Shown here in pieces: positions 1-8,360 of a stretch of DNA of 64,000 nucleotides. Source of the stretch: Aspidapion aeneum (lineage: Eukaryota > Arthropoda > Insecta > Coleoptera > Brentidae); NCBI GenBank assembly GCA_963576565.1, contig OY755047.1:4110431-4174430 (forward strand), in the 5' to 3' direction. The number at the start of each line of letters is the position of its first letter. Position 1 is the first letter of the stretch. The notes under the pieces were generated by a model. The model had not been told where the DNA came from. It ran no database searches and saw only the letters and a program-made list of their open reading frames with translations. A program made the translations under genes and the position numbers.

Positions 1-1010
1 AAACTCAAATTTAAGAGAAATTCAAGCAGGCGTGCCCCAGGGTAGCGTACTAGGCCCTTATCTATACTTATTATTCACTTGTGATATCCCAAAGCCAGAA
101 AATTGTCACTTAGCAACATTTGCCGATGATACTGGTTTATTGACGGTAGAAAAATCTATTGAAAAATGCATAGAGAAACTTCAGGATGCAGTCACCCAAA
201 TTCACAGTTGGACCACAAAGTGGCGAATAAAATTAAATGAAACCAAATCAATTCATGTTGATTTTACAAACAAAAATATAAATCACATACAAATAACAAT
301 TAACAACATTCCAGTACCATATTCGAATCAGGCAAAATATCTAGGTATGACACTTGATACCAAATTGCGCTGGAAAGCACATGTTAAGAAAAAAAAAGAA
401 GAACTTGAGATAAGGTATAGAAAAATGAACTGGCTAATTGGAAGGAAGTCCAATTTAACAATTCATAATAAGTTACTGCTTTATAGACAAATACTGAAAC
501 CGGTATGGACATATGGTATTCAACTATGGGGTTGTGCTAAAGAGAGTAACATTCTAGTTGTACAGAGATTTCAAAATAAAGTATTAAGAAACATTGTGAA
601 TGCACCTTGGTACGTTCGAAATAGATTCGAGATCGAGATCTAAAAATCGAAACTGTAGCAGAGACTATAAAAAAGTACGCAAAAAGCCATGAAGATAGAC
701 TCCATCGGCATGTGAATGTGGAAGCAATTCAGCTTCTAGACAATACTATGCTAGTTCGACGACTAAAAAGAGTGAAGCCGTTTGAGCTAGTAAACTAAGT
801 GAATTACACATAAAACAAAATAATGCTATAAACACAACACAATTGTGAGTTACAGACTAAACAAAGCGGGGAGAACTGTTGAGTGAACCCTAAGTTTAAA
901 TCTGACTTTTCTAGTAAATTAAGTTAAAACAAAATTGCTAATTAGTCTTACTGACTAGATTGTAATAAAAAAAACACAGTGTGTTTGACAAATAAAAAAA
1001 ATAAATCATA
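1..1010 (+). mobile_element. Jockey-clade LINE, 3' part, cut by the window edge
   Basis: A 5'-incomplete non-LTR retrotransposon. The reverse transcriptase reads to about 798 and is followed by an AT-rich 3' tail with AATAAA-like signals near 990-1005. No clean poly(A) tract or target-site duplication is visible, so the right boundary is approximate. The left part lies outside the window. Confidence 0.75.
2..798 (+). pseudogene. Jockey-type reverse transcriptase, C-terminal half, frameshifted
   Basis: The frame is open from base 2 and opens with the RT motif GVPQGSVLGP. The catalytic FADDT box follows at about 119-133 and the thumb-like YLGMTLDTKLRW at about 340-375. The later GIQLWGCAK segment near 514-540 is typical of Jockey-clade LINEs. 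The first frame stops at 641-643. The family's usual C-terminus (ETVAETIKKYA to KPFELVN) continues in another frame from about 640 to a stop at 796-798, so one small indel near 630-643, inside a short GAGATC duplication, broke the ORF. RT makes cDNA at the target nick in target-primed reverse transcription. The endonuclease and N-terminal RT are outside the window. The family call is strong and the clade call is by motif style. The element is dead as read. Confidence 0.85.
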
Positions 1011-1223
1011 AACTTTTATTGGCAAAACTAAAATATTCAGGTTTTGAGCTTGTTGCTCTTGGTAACATTAGGACAAAAATATTGCACCCAAAGAATCTTT
1101 AGGAGGGCATCTTATTTTATCAGCTTTTTGTTTAGAAATTTTAAAGCTAAAAAAGATTATGTGCAAGTATAAATGATCGCACTGTACGTATAGTATACAT
1201 CACGCCTTAGTGTGAAAACTCAG

Positions 1224-1227
<4 letters not shown>
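1011..1227. other. AT-rich spacer with nothing recognised
   Basis: About 220 bases between the LINE tail and the (TA)n tract. No ORF, repeat or RNA structure stood out. Confidence 0.5.

Positions 1228-1273
<46 letters not shown>
1228..1273. repeat. (TA)n microsatellite
   Basis: An uninterrupted alternating TA tract directly abuts the outer end of the foldback element that follows. Other TA tracts in this window sit at the ends of mobile elements too. Confidence 0.95.
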
Positions 1274-1275
<2 letters not shown>

Positions 1276-1279
<4 letters not shown>

Positions 1280-1473
1280 TTGCTAGTTTTATTAGAACCA
1301 CATCCCCAAGAAACCAACAAAACTAAAAATATAAAATATATGGTTCAAGAAAAAAGAAAAGTAAAAATATATATATATATATTTTTACTTTTCTTTTTTC
1401 TTGAACCATATATTTTATATTTTTAGTTTTGTTGGTTTCTTGGGGATGTGGTTCTAATAAAACTAGCAAATAT
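1276..1473. repeat. Perfect 198-bp palindrome made of two element ends
   Basis: The sequence 1276-1374 is followed by its exact reverse complement 1375-1473, as read, centred on a short AT run. Each arm is a copy of the outer end of the larger foldback element; the same segment recurs in plus orientation at 2665-2716. It is an end-to-end junction of two element copies and would form a very stable hairpin. Confidence 0.85.
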
Positions 1474-1488
1474 GGATTCACATTTATT

Positions 1489-1516
1489 GACGTTTCGGTC
1501 CAAAGACCTTCTTCAG
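1489..1516 (-). ncRNA. Degenerate hammerhead-like motif, left arm
   Basis: Reverse-complement copy of the motif at 2622-2649: CTGAAGA, a GGTC/GACC hairpin, then GAAAC and GTC. It has one extra A before stem II and no loop in stem III, so self-cleavage as a monomer is doubtful. Confidence 0.3.
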
Positions 1517-2301
1517 AAACTAAAAAGAAAGGAAACAACGCTTTTGGATATTTGTTTTCTGAGCAATTATTTTTTAGAGAAAAACTATAAATTAAACTAA
1601 ATAATTAAAACACAAATAAAAATAAAAATTACTCACTCACATTTTCACACTACATTATGTCAAAATCAGTTTTAAAAAGACAGTCACACTTTTTACACGA
1701 AAAACACTTAAAAAAATTAAATACAAACAAATAACACGCATACGAAGACTCTTAGTTTGCTAATAAAATATTTTCATTTTAATTTTTGTTTAAAACAGCC
1801 AATGTGTGTGTGTGTGTTGTGGAAGGTATATTGATAAGTTTTTTGTTCTATCTTATAATTTAACTTTTTTCGTTTTTGTTATGTATGTTTTTAAGCAATA
1901 ATATATATTATGTTTTGGTGGGTTTGAGTTTGGTTAGAAAGAGTGTTATTTTTTTGGTAATAAGTTAAAATATATTGGATTTAGTTGTTTTATGTCAGTC
2001 CGTGCGTTGATACAATTATCACTTTCTCGTTTTTTTTTGGTGGCATTCAGTTTTTAATATTTTTGTGTTTTTAAATGGAAATGATTGAAATACAAAAACG
2101 TGATAATTGTATCAACGCACGGATTGACATAAAACAACTAAATCCAATATATTTTAACTTATTACCAAAAAAATAACTCTTTCTAACCAAACTCAAACCC
2201 ACCAAAACATAATATATATATTATTGCTTAAAAACATACATAACAAAAACGAAAAAAGTTAAATTATAAGATAGAACAAAAAACTTATCAATATACCTTC
2301 C

Positions 2302-2303
2302 AC

Positions 2304-2337
<34 letters not shown>
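2302..2337. repeat. (CA)n microsatellite in the right foldback arm
   Basis: A CA dinucleotide run. The partner position in the left arm (1800-1820) has a shorter GT run, so the two arms differ by repeat slippage. Confidence 0.9.
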
Positions 2338-2338
<1 letters not shown>

Positions 2339-2621
2339 TGGCTGTTTTAAACAAAAATTAAAATGAAAATATTTTATTTGCAAACTAAGAGTCTTCGTAT
2401 GCGTGTTATTTGTTTGTATTTAATTTTTTAAAGTGTTTTTCGTGTAAAAAGTGTGAGTCTTTTTAAAACTGATTTTGACATAATGTAGTGTGAAAATGTG
2501 AGTGAGTAATTTTTATTTTTATTTGTGTTTTAATTATTTAGTTTAATTTATAGTTTTTCTCTAAAAAATAATTGCTCAGAAAACAAATATCCAAAAGCGT
2601 AGTTTCCTTTCTTTTTAGTTT

Positions 2622-2649
2622 CTGAAGAAGGTCTTTGGACCGAAACGTC
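2622..2649 (+). ncRNA. Degenerate hammerhead-like motif, right arm
   Basis: Reads CTGAAGA (core CUGANGA), then a stem GGTC/GACC with a TTTG loop, then GAAAC and GTC. It departs from a working hammerhead in three ways: an extra A sits between the core and stem II, stem III is only AC/GT with no loop, and no good stem I pairing is visible. Pairing between two copies through the self-complementary ACGT could rescue stem III, but that is speculation. Confidence 0.35.
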
Positions 2650-2755
2650 AATAAATGTGAATCCATATTTGCTAGTTTTATTAGAACCACATCCCCAAGA
2701 AACCAACAAAACTATATATATATATTTGGATTTTCTTTTATCTTGAACAAACCTG

Positions 2756-2770
<15 letters not shown>

Positions 2771-2820
<50 letters not shown>
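2771..2820. repeat. (TA)n microsatellite
   Basis: A TA tract lying between the foldback element's outer end and the pogo-like MITE. Confidence 0.95.
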
Positions 2821-2823
<3 letters not shown>

Positions 2824-3108
2824 CAAAAATCCCGATTAATCGAAAAAATTCGCATTATACGAAACGCGTCTGGGATTCACCTATACTGCTAGATGGTTCC
2901 CCTCGGGGTTTCACGGGAGTACGACGGTCTAAAATGCGAATTATTGTTTTAGTTAGCCGACAGAGTGTTACTAATGTTTTTAAGTCGATCTAATGATATG
3001 CGCATCCTAAACTCCTATTTTCCAAAAAAAAAATCGGATTAACCGAAATTTCGATTATCCGAAATCACTTTGGTCCACATTATTTCGGATAATCGGGACT
3101 GTACTGTA
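2821..3108. mobile_element. pogo/Tigger-like MITE
   Basis: The ends carry inverted copies of CCCGATTATCCG-type sequence. The right end reads inward on the minus strand as ACAGTCCCGATTATCCG (near 3083-3107), and the left end has TCCCGATTAATCG near 2831. Similar GATTATCCG termini are known from pogo/Tigger-type DNA transposons, which duplicate TA, and both ends here lie in TA runs. The roughly 290-bp interior has no ORF, so it would depend on a transposase elsewhere. Confidence 0.55.
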
Positions 3109-3283
3109 TATATATATCATTAGTAAAAGTTTGTTTTTTGTTACTTTTTAAGGATGTTTCGTATAAATTGTAATGTGCCTGTTTAAAATTATATCATTAT
3201 CATATCATCATATTAAGATCATCAAATATAAAATATAACCAGTAGGCATATTTTAAGCTAAATCAAAAAGAATGGAAAAATAG

Positions 3284-3520
3284 GTGAAGCCTATTTTTCA
3301 TTCTACGAATGAACGACAGCGAACCAAGGAAATTAAGTCCATGGCGGGACGAAAAAGTCCACCGGTCTATAAGGAAGAAAGACTTTTTTTAATTAAAGGC
3401 CTAATGACAGCCCCAGATAGACCATATAAAGCTTCTGATTGGCGCTTATTCATAGATGCATCTAAAACAAGCTTAGAAGCTGTGTAAGTATAACGGTAAC
3501 TTAATGTCTTCTAGCATTAA
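3284..3520 (+). pseudogene. Decayed fragment of an uncharacterised WRLFIDASKTSL-type protein
   Basis: A 67-codon frame contains SDWRLFIDASKTSLEAV, followed after a small frame break at about 3484-3492 by NGNLMSS. This resembles a block (WRLFIDSSK.SLKAVLLHNGN) that I associate with repetitive uncharacterised insect proteins; I cannot name a function. The break could be a frameshift, or GTAAGTAT at 3483 could be a 5' splice site, but the family block seems to resume only a few bases on, which favours decay. Confidence 0.4.
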
Positions 3521-3650
3521 AAAAATATATATATTGTAAAAACTTTTTACTTTTTGTAAAATAATACTTACAAAGGGCGAGGAGTGTCGGACGGACGATG
3601 GTACAGTTTATTTCACTATAAAGTCACTTTAGCTAGGTAATTAATCAAAG

Positions 3651-3766
3651 TTTATCAGACGCGTGTCACCACGCACGTAAAGCCGAGATAAGAGAGCGAT
3701 TCTCACGCAAGCGCTTGTGCGCGTAGATATATGGGCATTGAACAGCTGATTTATCAATACATTACA
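3651..3766 (-). repeat. Gypsy 3' LTR, part shared with the 5' copy
   Basis: About 116 bp that match 5778-5894 in direct orientation with a few differences. The LTR probably extends left to about 3557, but the partner copy is truncated there, so that edge is uncertain. It is preceded on the minus strand by a polypurine tract. Confidence 0.7.
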
Positions 3767-4005
3767 AATCCCTCCACATGAAGATTTGTCCAACATAATC
3801 TTGAGACACTTAATTTACAACATTTAGCTTAGACGGCACTAACACACTGTACAACACGCGAAAATGTTTTTAGTCAAACTCTAGTGTGTAATCTTTTAGC
3901 CTGATCGAGGGAACATGTTTTACTGCGTCTAGGATTTTGTCCACTGCAGCTCGGTTCTGTCACCCTAGGTTAAGTGTTCATATGCATCTTAACACTTTGA
4001 GCATT

Positions 4006-4409
4006 TTATGTAGAGGTCGCTGCTAAACCTGTTTGGTCACTCTCTTTAAAGCCAAGAAATTGTTCATTCTCTTCATCAGTGCTTTGCACTTCTTTTTCTT
4101 CATGAGGGCTCTGATGTTCTCTCTCTTTGTACGTATCTTGCACTCTCTCAACGACTGGCTCTTCAACTTCTGAATTTTGTAATTCAAAGTTTTGATTTGG
4201 TGTCAAAGGACTTCTTGGTGTGCTTGTTACCCTTTGACCCATTTTTCTTACAGGCACATGTGTTCTTGCTATTTTTGGACTTTTCAGCACCTCTTCTCGG
4301 ATAACATCTTGTTCTTGTTATGATCTTTTGAGAATTTGGTTCGTGTGACGCTTCCATAACTGATTAGTTTTTAAACGACACAGGTATACTGTCTTACCCA
4401 CTCTTTTCT
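4006..4409 (-). pseudogene. Gypsy pol C-terminal tail with stop and frameshift
   Basis: Downstream of the integrase the frame shifts near 4430 and reads a GKTVYLCRLKTNQLWKRH segment (typical of the post-integrase region), meets a TAA near 4317-4321, then continues as an acidic Glu/Ser-rich tail to 4006. The tail has no named fold. The breaks show that the ORF is inactive. Confidence 0.6.
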
Positions 4410-5083
4410 CTATGGATGCCTCAGTCCAGTTTTTTTGTTAATTACTCTGTAATCTCTTACCATGACTCCGTCTCCCACCATAAACTCTCTGCTTCTTCCA
4501 CCTTTATGCTTTGCTTGCACTTCTTGTGCTTTTTTCATATTTTCAGATGCTACTGGATTTTCCACTTTGTTTTCTTGTATTGGTTTTACTAAATCCAGTA
4601 AACTACGAGTTTTTCTGCCAAAAATGAGCTCGTTTGGTGGAAACTTGGTGCTGCAATGAGTATTCCGGTAAGTAAGCAAGAATCTGGGAACCAAAACATC
4701 TAAACCAATGTTTTTACTTTTGGGATCTTCCATTGCCGCTGTAATTTTTCTCTTAAATGTCCTGACAGCGTTTTCAGCCGCTCCATTACTCTCACTATTG
4801 TAAGGAGGAATCATCACATGTTTTATTCCATTTTTTTGGAAGAAAAGCCTGGTTTCTTGAGAACTGAAGCTGGTTCCTTTGTCTGAAACCACCAGTTCTG
4901 GTAGTCGAAATATTTAAAAGATTCTTCTTAAATGTCTAATCAATTCTGTGGAAGTGAGGCTTGTCACTTGAATTGCCTCAGGCCACTTGCTATGAGAATC
5001 TGTCAGGATCAAAAACTTTTTGCCTCTCAACTCAAAGTAATCGAGATGCATACGTTGAAATGGGGAAGTGGCAACTGGCAAAC
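4410..5083 (-). pseudogene. Gypsy integrase catalytic core
   Basis: Integrase inserts retroviral-type cDNA through a DDE active site. MHLDYFELRGKKFLILTDSHSKW at 4990-5058 gives the first Asp region, VSDKGTSF (about 4872-4889) the second Asp, and PYNSESNGAAENAVRTFK (about 4750-4803) the Glu. The frame breaks at about 4893-4914 between the first and second Asp. PPNELIFGRKTRSLLDL follows, as in Gypsy integrases. Upstream the gene is cut by the 5096-5714 insertion. Sequence style favours Ty3/Gypsy over BEL. Confidence 0.8.
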
Positions 5084-5095
5084 TTGTTAATTCAG
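5084..5095. repeat. Target-site duplication, left copy
   Basis: TTGTTAATTCAG occurs here and at 5715-5726, bounding the foldback insertion. Both copies correspond to the same place in the integrase coding sequence. Confidence 0.75.
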
Positions 5096-5219
5096 AAATC
5101 AAACAAGTTTCGTGGCGAATCGGGCAAAAAGGAGTTTTTTTTTGTTTCCCTTATATTTTTCCGTGGGTAGCCTGAAAGCTTAACCTCACAGGGGTCCAAG
5201 ATCTAATGGACACCTAATA

Positions 5220-5267
5220 AGTGTTGACAGTTAACCGTTTCGTCCTTATGGGACTCCTCAGAACACT
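5220..5267 (-). ncRNA. Type-I hammerhead ribozyme, left arm
   Basis: Mirror copy of the ribozyme at 5515-5562, transcribed leftward. The core CTGAGGA (5255-5261 on the complement), stem II GTCC/GGAC, GAAA, stem III ACGG/CTGT, GTC cleavage triplet and stem I AGTGTT/AACACT are all unchanged. The outer stem I flank reads GCC rather than ACC and still pairs with GGT through a G-T wobble. Confidence 0.8.
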
Positions 5268-5514
5268 GCTGGCCAATGTGACAAATCTTGCGAAGTTAAT
5301 CAGACGGTTTTGTCTCTAATTAAATGTAATTAGTGAGCGAACTATAGCGAGAGGCGCCATCTACCGAGATACGAGAGAAACAAAAAAACCAAAAGCAGGC
5401 GAAAGAAAACACTTGCTATACAATATCGATCAATGAAAAGATCGCTCACTAATTACATTTAATTAGAGACAAAACCGTCTGATTAACTTCGCAAGATTTG
5501 TCACATTGACCAGC

Positions 5515-5562
5515 AGTGTTCTGAGGAGTCCCATAAGGACGAAACGGTTAACTGTCAACACT
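5515..5562 (+). ncRNA. Type-I hammerhead ribozyme, right arm
   Basis: All parts of a self-cleaving hammerhead are present in order. Stem I 5' strand AGTGTT is 5515-5520, core CTGAGGA 5521-5527, stem II GTCC/GGAC with loop CATAA 5528-5540, GAAA 5541-5544, stem III ACGG/CTGT (one G-T wobble) around a TTAA loop 5544-5555, cleavage triplet GTC ending at 5556, and stem I 3' strand AACACT 5557-5562. The core has G where U7 is usual, a position known to tolerate any base. Beyond an internal loop (AGC against TATTA), ACC at 5509-5511 can pair with GGT at 5568-5570. An internal loop in stem I facing loop II is what natural fast-cleaving hammerheads use for tertiary contacts. Predicted cleavage lies between 5556 and 5557. 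Activity is inferred. Confidence 0.87.
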
Positions 5563-5714
5563 TATTAGGTGTCCATTAGATCTTGGCCCCCGTGAGGTTA
5601 AGCTTTCAGGCTACCCACGGAAAAATATAAGAGAAACAAAAAAAAAACTCCTTTTTGCCCGATTAGCCACGAAACTTGTTTGATTTTTAAATTCACGGGT
5701 ACGAAATTCCACGT

Positions 5715-5726
5715 TTGTTAATTCAG
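5715..5726. repeat. Target-site duplication, right copy
   Basis: Second copy of TTGTTAATTCAG, flanking the foldback insertion. Confidence 0.75.
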
Positions 5727-5777
5727 TTCTGGGTGGAGCTTAAACATGGTATACATGCCTGAATTTTTCTTTCTATC
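5727..5777 (-). pseudogene. Gypsy integrase zinc-finger end
   Basis: On the minus strand this reads IERKIQACIPCLSS, the CxxC end of the integrase HHCC zinc-binding domain. It is the part of the integrase upstream of the foldback insertion, in a different frame from the core. It is cut off at 5777, where it joins the truncated LTR. Confidence 0.65.
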
Positions 5778-5894
5778 TTTTATCAGACGCGTGTCACAAC
5801 GCACGTAAAGCCGAGATAAGAGAGCGATCCTCACGCAAGCGCTTGTGCGCGTAGATATGTGGGCATTGAACAGCTGATTTATCAATACATTACA
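5778..5894 (-). repeat. Gypsy 5' LTR fragment
   Basis: Matches 3651-3766 almost base for base, with its left part missing. The deletion joins the LTR directly to the integrase zinc-finger coding region. Confidence 0.75.
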
Positions 5895-5948
5895 CTTTTC
5901 ATGTAAAATATACAGCAGTACAAAACATACGTAAAATGTGTATTATTC

Positions 5949-5962
5949 TCACGCCGGTGGAT
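5949..5962 (-). CDS. Candidate terminal coding exon with stop codon
   Basis: The minus strand has a strong pyrimidine tract, CCTACACCTTCCCTCCTTAG, ending at 5963. The exon 7599-7779 ends with one leftover G. Joined to AT here it gives Asp, then Pro-Pro-Ala and a TGA stop at 5949-5951. The Pro-rich ending suits the protein. With only four residues it is weakly constrained, and another downstream exon could be the real one. No clear AATAAA follows before the Gypsy LTR at 5894. Confidence 0.4.
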
Positions 5963-5964
5963 CT

Positions 5965-7598
5965 AAGGAGGGAAGGTGTAGGGGACCCAAATATTTTTTA
6001 AAAATAAATTAACGTAATATATAATACCTGGCATCAATTAACCAACATATAATTGGTCCTGGCTTCAAATATCCTTTATTCCACTGCCGCATTTTGATAA
6101 ATAATGGTTTAAACAAAAAAATCCAATTACTCAAAAACGGTGCCTGATAGAGAAATTGCGAACGTAGATCTGAGTTTAGGAGGCAAAAATCATTAATAAT
6201 CAAGTACCAGATAATCAGAAAAAAAGAAAAAAGTTTTTTTGTAGAACAGTGCCCAACAAACAATTAAAGTTGTAACGACGAAACCCCAACTAGAAAGAAT
6301 TTCTTAAAAGTAACCGCAACGTACTCCCGCTACGTCTCAGTATACCATACAGCGACGTTATAATTCCCTAAGTGGGGAACCAATTTCTGGTTATAACTAC
6401 TTGGCCAAGTGTTTAAAGTCACTGTAGTAACAACTACACTACTACGTCGTAGCCAGGTATCTACTACGTCGTAGAGGCTGTTTTTTTCCGTAATGGCATA
6501 AAAGTTGCGATGTAGTTGCAAATAATATAATCGTTTCTTTTTGGTAGAATTGTTACACAATATGGTGGACACAACAGTAAACAGACTCGCTTAGTTTTTT
6601 TGTTTGGTTATGGTTATAATATGAACTATGTTATCCAAAAGTGTGAGAATTTACGAGCAGAGGATCAAAATTCGAGTGCGACGCAAAGTTTTTTGTATAA
6701 CATGCATTATATATATTGCAAAAAACCGGTGCGCCCGTAAAATTGAGCCGTTTTCTGGTAGCTGATGGAATTTTTGTGTTGTGATTTTGGAGGTTATGTT
6801 TTCATAATCGACAGTTAACTCCAACAAATGGTGCTTAAGAAGAGCATTTTTGGTAAGCTTCAACTAATTTGTTTATAAAATAGTATGGCTCTTTAATATG
6901 AGCTCATAAAACGACAACAAAAATATTAAATTTTCTTTCTTACATAAGAACATGGCGTCCCAAACTATATTCTCTGATAGTCGAAAAGGTTACTTGAAAG
7001 TAGTTGCGGCTTTAAAGTTGATCCAAAAAGTTATTTTGTCTACATTGTTACATCAGATGTTACTATGATGACACACACTTTTGTGGTAAAAATTAAAGTT
7101 ATAATGTAGTTGTCGGATACACTTGTTTGGGACTCCAATGAAGCTTAACTTTCTAGTGGTAATTAAGTAGGATATAAAAGTCAGGGCGACTACGAAATAA
7201 CGACTAAAAAGAAAGTAAAACTTTAGCAACGTCCTATTGTGGTAGAGAAGACTATCAGAATCGACTATCAAGAAACAATCCTATGAAGTAGTTTAGAGGG
7301 TTATTTTTACGAAACATCTACTATTTCCTGATACTAAATAGTTGTTAGAACTAAAAAGTAACAAATTTTGGTTGGGATCACCACATTTATACTATAAGAA
7401 AGTAGCAAAGCCTTTAGAACATGTAGCCGCTACTATAAATGTTAGTTGGGTGTTATTAAATGAGGAGTTGACTCAACGATTAAGCGTAAAAAATCTTTTG
7501 TAAAGCAAAGCCAAACTTTTAATAATTTGCAAAATGAAAGGTATTTGGTTTCTGCAAAGTCAAGACATATAGACTGAAGAAAGATATAATTAAATTAC
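5965..7598 (-). other. Presumed last intron, nothing else recognised
   Basis: AT-rich with only short ORFs that lack recognisable domains. Local oddities are an ACTACGTCGTAG motif repeated near 6440-6475 and scattered CTACT/AGTAG runs. No mobile element ends were identified. Confidence 0.45.
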
Positions 7599-7779
7599 CT
7601 GGAGTTCTTTGGAGCGGGCTTCTCCTTGAAGCCCGCTCTTCCTCCTCTGCTGGCTGGGGTGCTTGCGCCGGCTCAGAGGCGGCCTTTGGCCCGGTTCGTA
7701 AAGTATATTTGCCGGTGAGAGTCCTCGGGGGTGGCGGACGAGCGGGTTTTAGTAATCCCTTTAGGGGACGTGGCGTACG
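7599..7779 (-). CDS. Host gene, Pro/Ala-rich exon of 181 nt
   Basis: Minus-strand acceptor TTTTTTTAG ends at 7780 and donor GTAAT begins at 7598. The frame that matches the upstream exons is open throughout. It encodes 60 codons plus one base: RTPRPLKGLLKPARPPPPRT at the start, a KYTLRTG core, an Ala/Pro/Glu stretch ending EEEERAS, and SRRSPLQRTP. GC content is far above the surrounding intron, as expected for a coding exon. No domain is recognised. It follows the 33-nt micro-exon after an intron of only 251 bases, the shortest in the gene. Confidence 0.72.
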
Positions 7780-8030
7780 CTAAAAAAATGTAATAACGAT
7801 GATTTACAAACCTTTTTTTATATACCAAATTAGGTTTCAATATAAATCAGTCTATTTTAAACACTAAGAACATATTTAATAAAAATTTACGTTTGATGGG
7901 AACTATTAAAATTAAACAACGTTATTTTTGGACATGGATCTTTTATCTTTCAGAAGGTTGTTTAATTTTTTTTTTTTTTTAAGTCAATATTATTAAAACA
8001 CGCAAATAAATAAATAAATTTAATGCTTAC

Positions 8031-8063
8031 TTCTTCTGTGGGAGGTGGACGGTCTTGCTTAGA
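8031..8063 (-). CDS. Host gene, 33-nt micro-exon
   Basis: Acceptor AG at 8064-8065 after a T-rich tract and donor GTAAGC at 8030. Encodes exactly 11 codons, SKQDRPPPTEE, so including or skipping it keeps frame. The first ~35 intron bases after it (GTAAGCATTAAATTTATTTA) match those after the two other micro-exons, and the intron upstream also matches that of the 39-nt exon. Confidence 0.68.
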
Positions 8064-8298
8064 CTAAAAAAAAAAGAAAAAAATGGTCAGCTTAAATCAA
8101 AAAGAACTACGCATTTTTTGTATGGCGCGATTGTACGGTCGCTCATTTTCTTAATGTCATATTTTTCCCATATTTATAAAATACAAAGAAACAGTGCGTT
8201 GTTTGTCAACACCGCAGGGTTTTAAATAACAAACCATTTTCTTTAGCAGTTTTAAAGCCTGTTCAAATTACGGGCTTTCCAGACGAGTTTTAGCAATT

Positions 8299-8299
8299 T

Positions 8300-8356
<57 letters not shown>
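8299..8356. repeat. (TA)n tail of a LINE
   Basis: TA tract with one phase break, abutting the 3' end of the minus-strand LINE at 8357. Confidence 0.9.

Positions 8357-8360
<4 letters not shown>

Larger units (their letters stand above)
1425..2716. mobile_element. Foldback element with ~600-bp arms, possibly Penelope-derived
   Basis: The left arm, about 1425-2031, is the near-perfect reverse complement of the right arm, about 2098-2716, with a spacer of roughly 65 bp. Small indels separate the arms. The CA/GT run is much longer in the right arm (2302-2337) than in the left (1800-1820), which shows slippage since the duplication. No protein is encoded. Each arm carries a hammerhead-like block pointing outward (minus strand 1489-1516, plus strand 2622-2649), and both ends abut TA tracts. 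Paired terminal copies, hammerhead motifs and TA-rich flanks fit a non-autonomous Penelope-like element. That assignment is inference; the inverted repeat itself is plain. Confidence 0.65.
5096..5714. mobile_element. Foldback insertion carrying two hammerhead ribozymes
   Basis: About 619 bp inserted into the Gypsy integrase and bounded by a 12-bp duplication of TTGTTAATTCAG. Left arm about 5099-5338 and right arm about 5445-5683 are inverted near-identical copies separated by roughly 105 bp. About 30 bp of extra sequence follow the right arm. There is no ORF. Each arm contains a type-I hammerhead, on the minus strand at 5220-5267 and on the plus strand at 5515-5562. Animal elements with hammerheads in their terminal repeats are Penelope-like elements and the retrozymes thought to depend on them; those usually carry direct copies, and here the copies are inverted. 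The family assignment is inference. Confidence 0.75.
3557..5894 (-). mobile_element. Degenerate Gypsy LTR retrotransposon
   Basis: Read on the minus strand: an LTR fragment (5778-5894), the end of an integrase zinc finger, the integrase core, the C-terminal tail of pol, a purine-rich tract GGAGGGATT just before the 3' LTR (3767-3776) and the 3' LTR. The LTR begins TGTAATG on the minus strand. Gag, protease, RT and RNase H are missing, so a large internal deletion has occurred. A foldback insertion splits the integrase at 5096-5714. Confidence 0.75.

Noticed and set aside
6009..6263. 84-codon minus-strand frame ending KPGPIICWLIDAR before GTATTA
   Set aside because: The last part looked like an exon before a splice donor, but no acceptor with compatible phase and no family resemblance were found.
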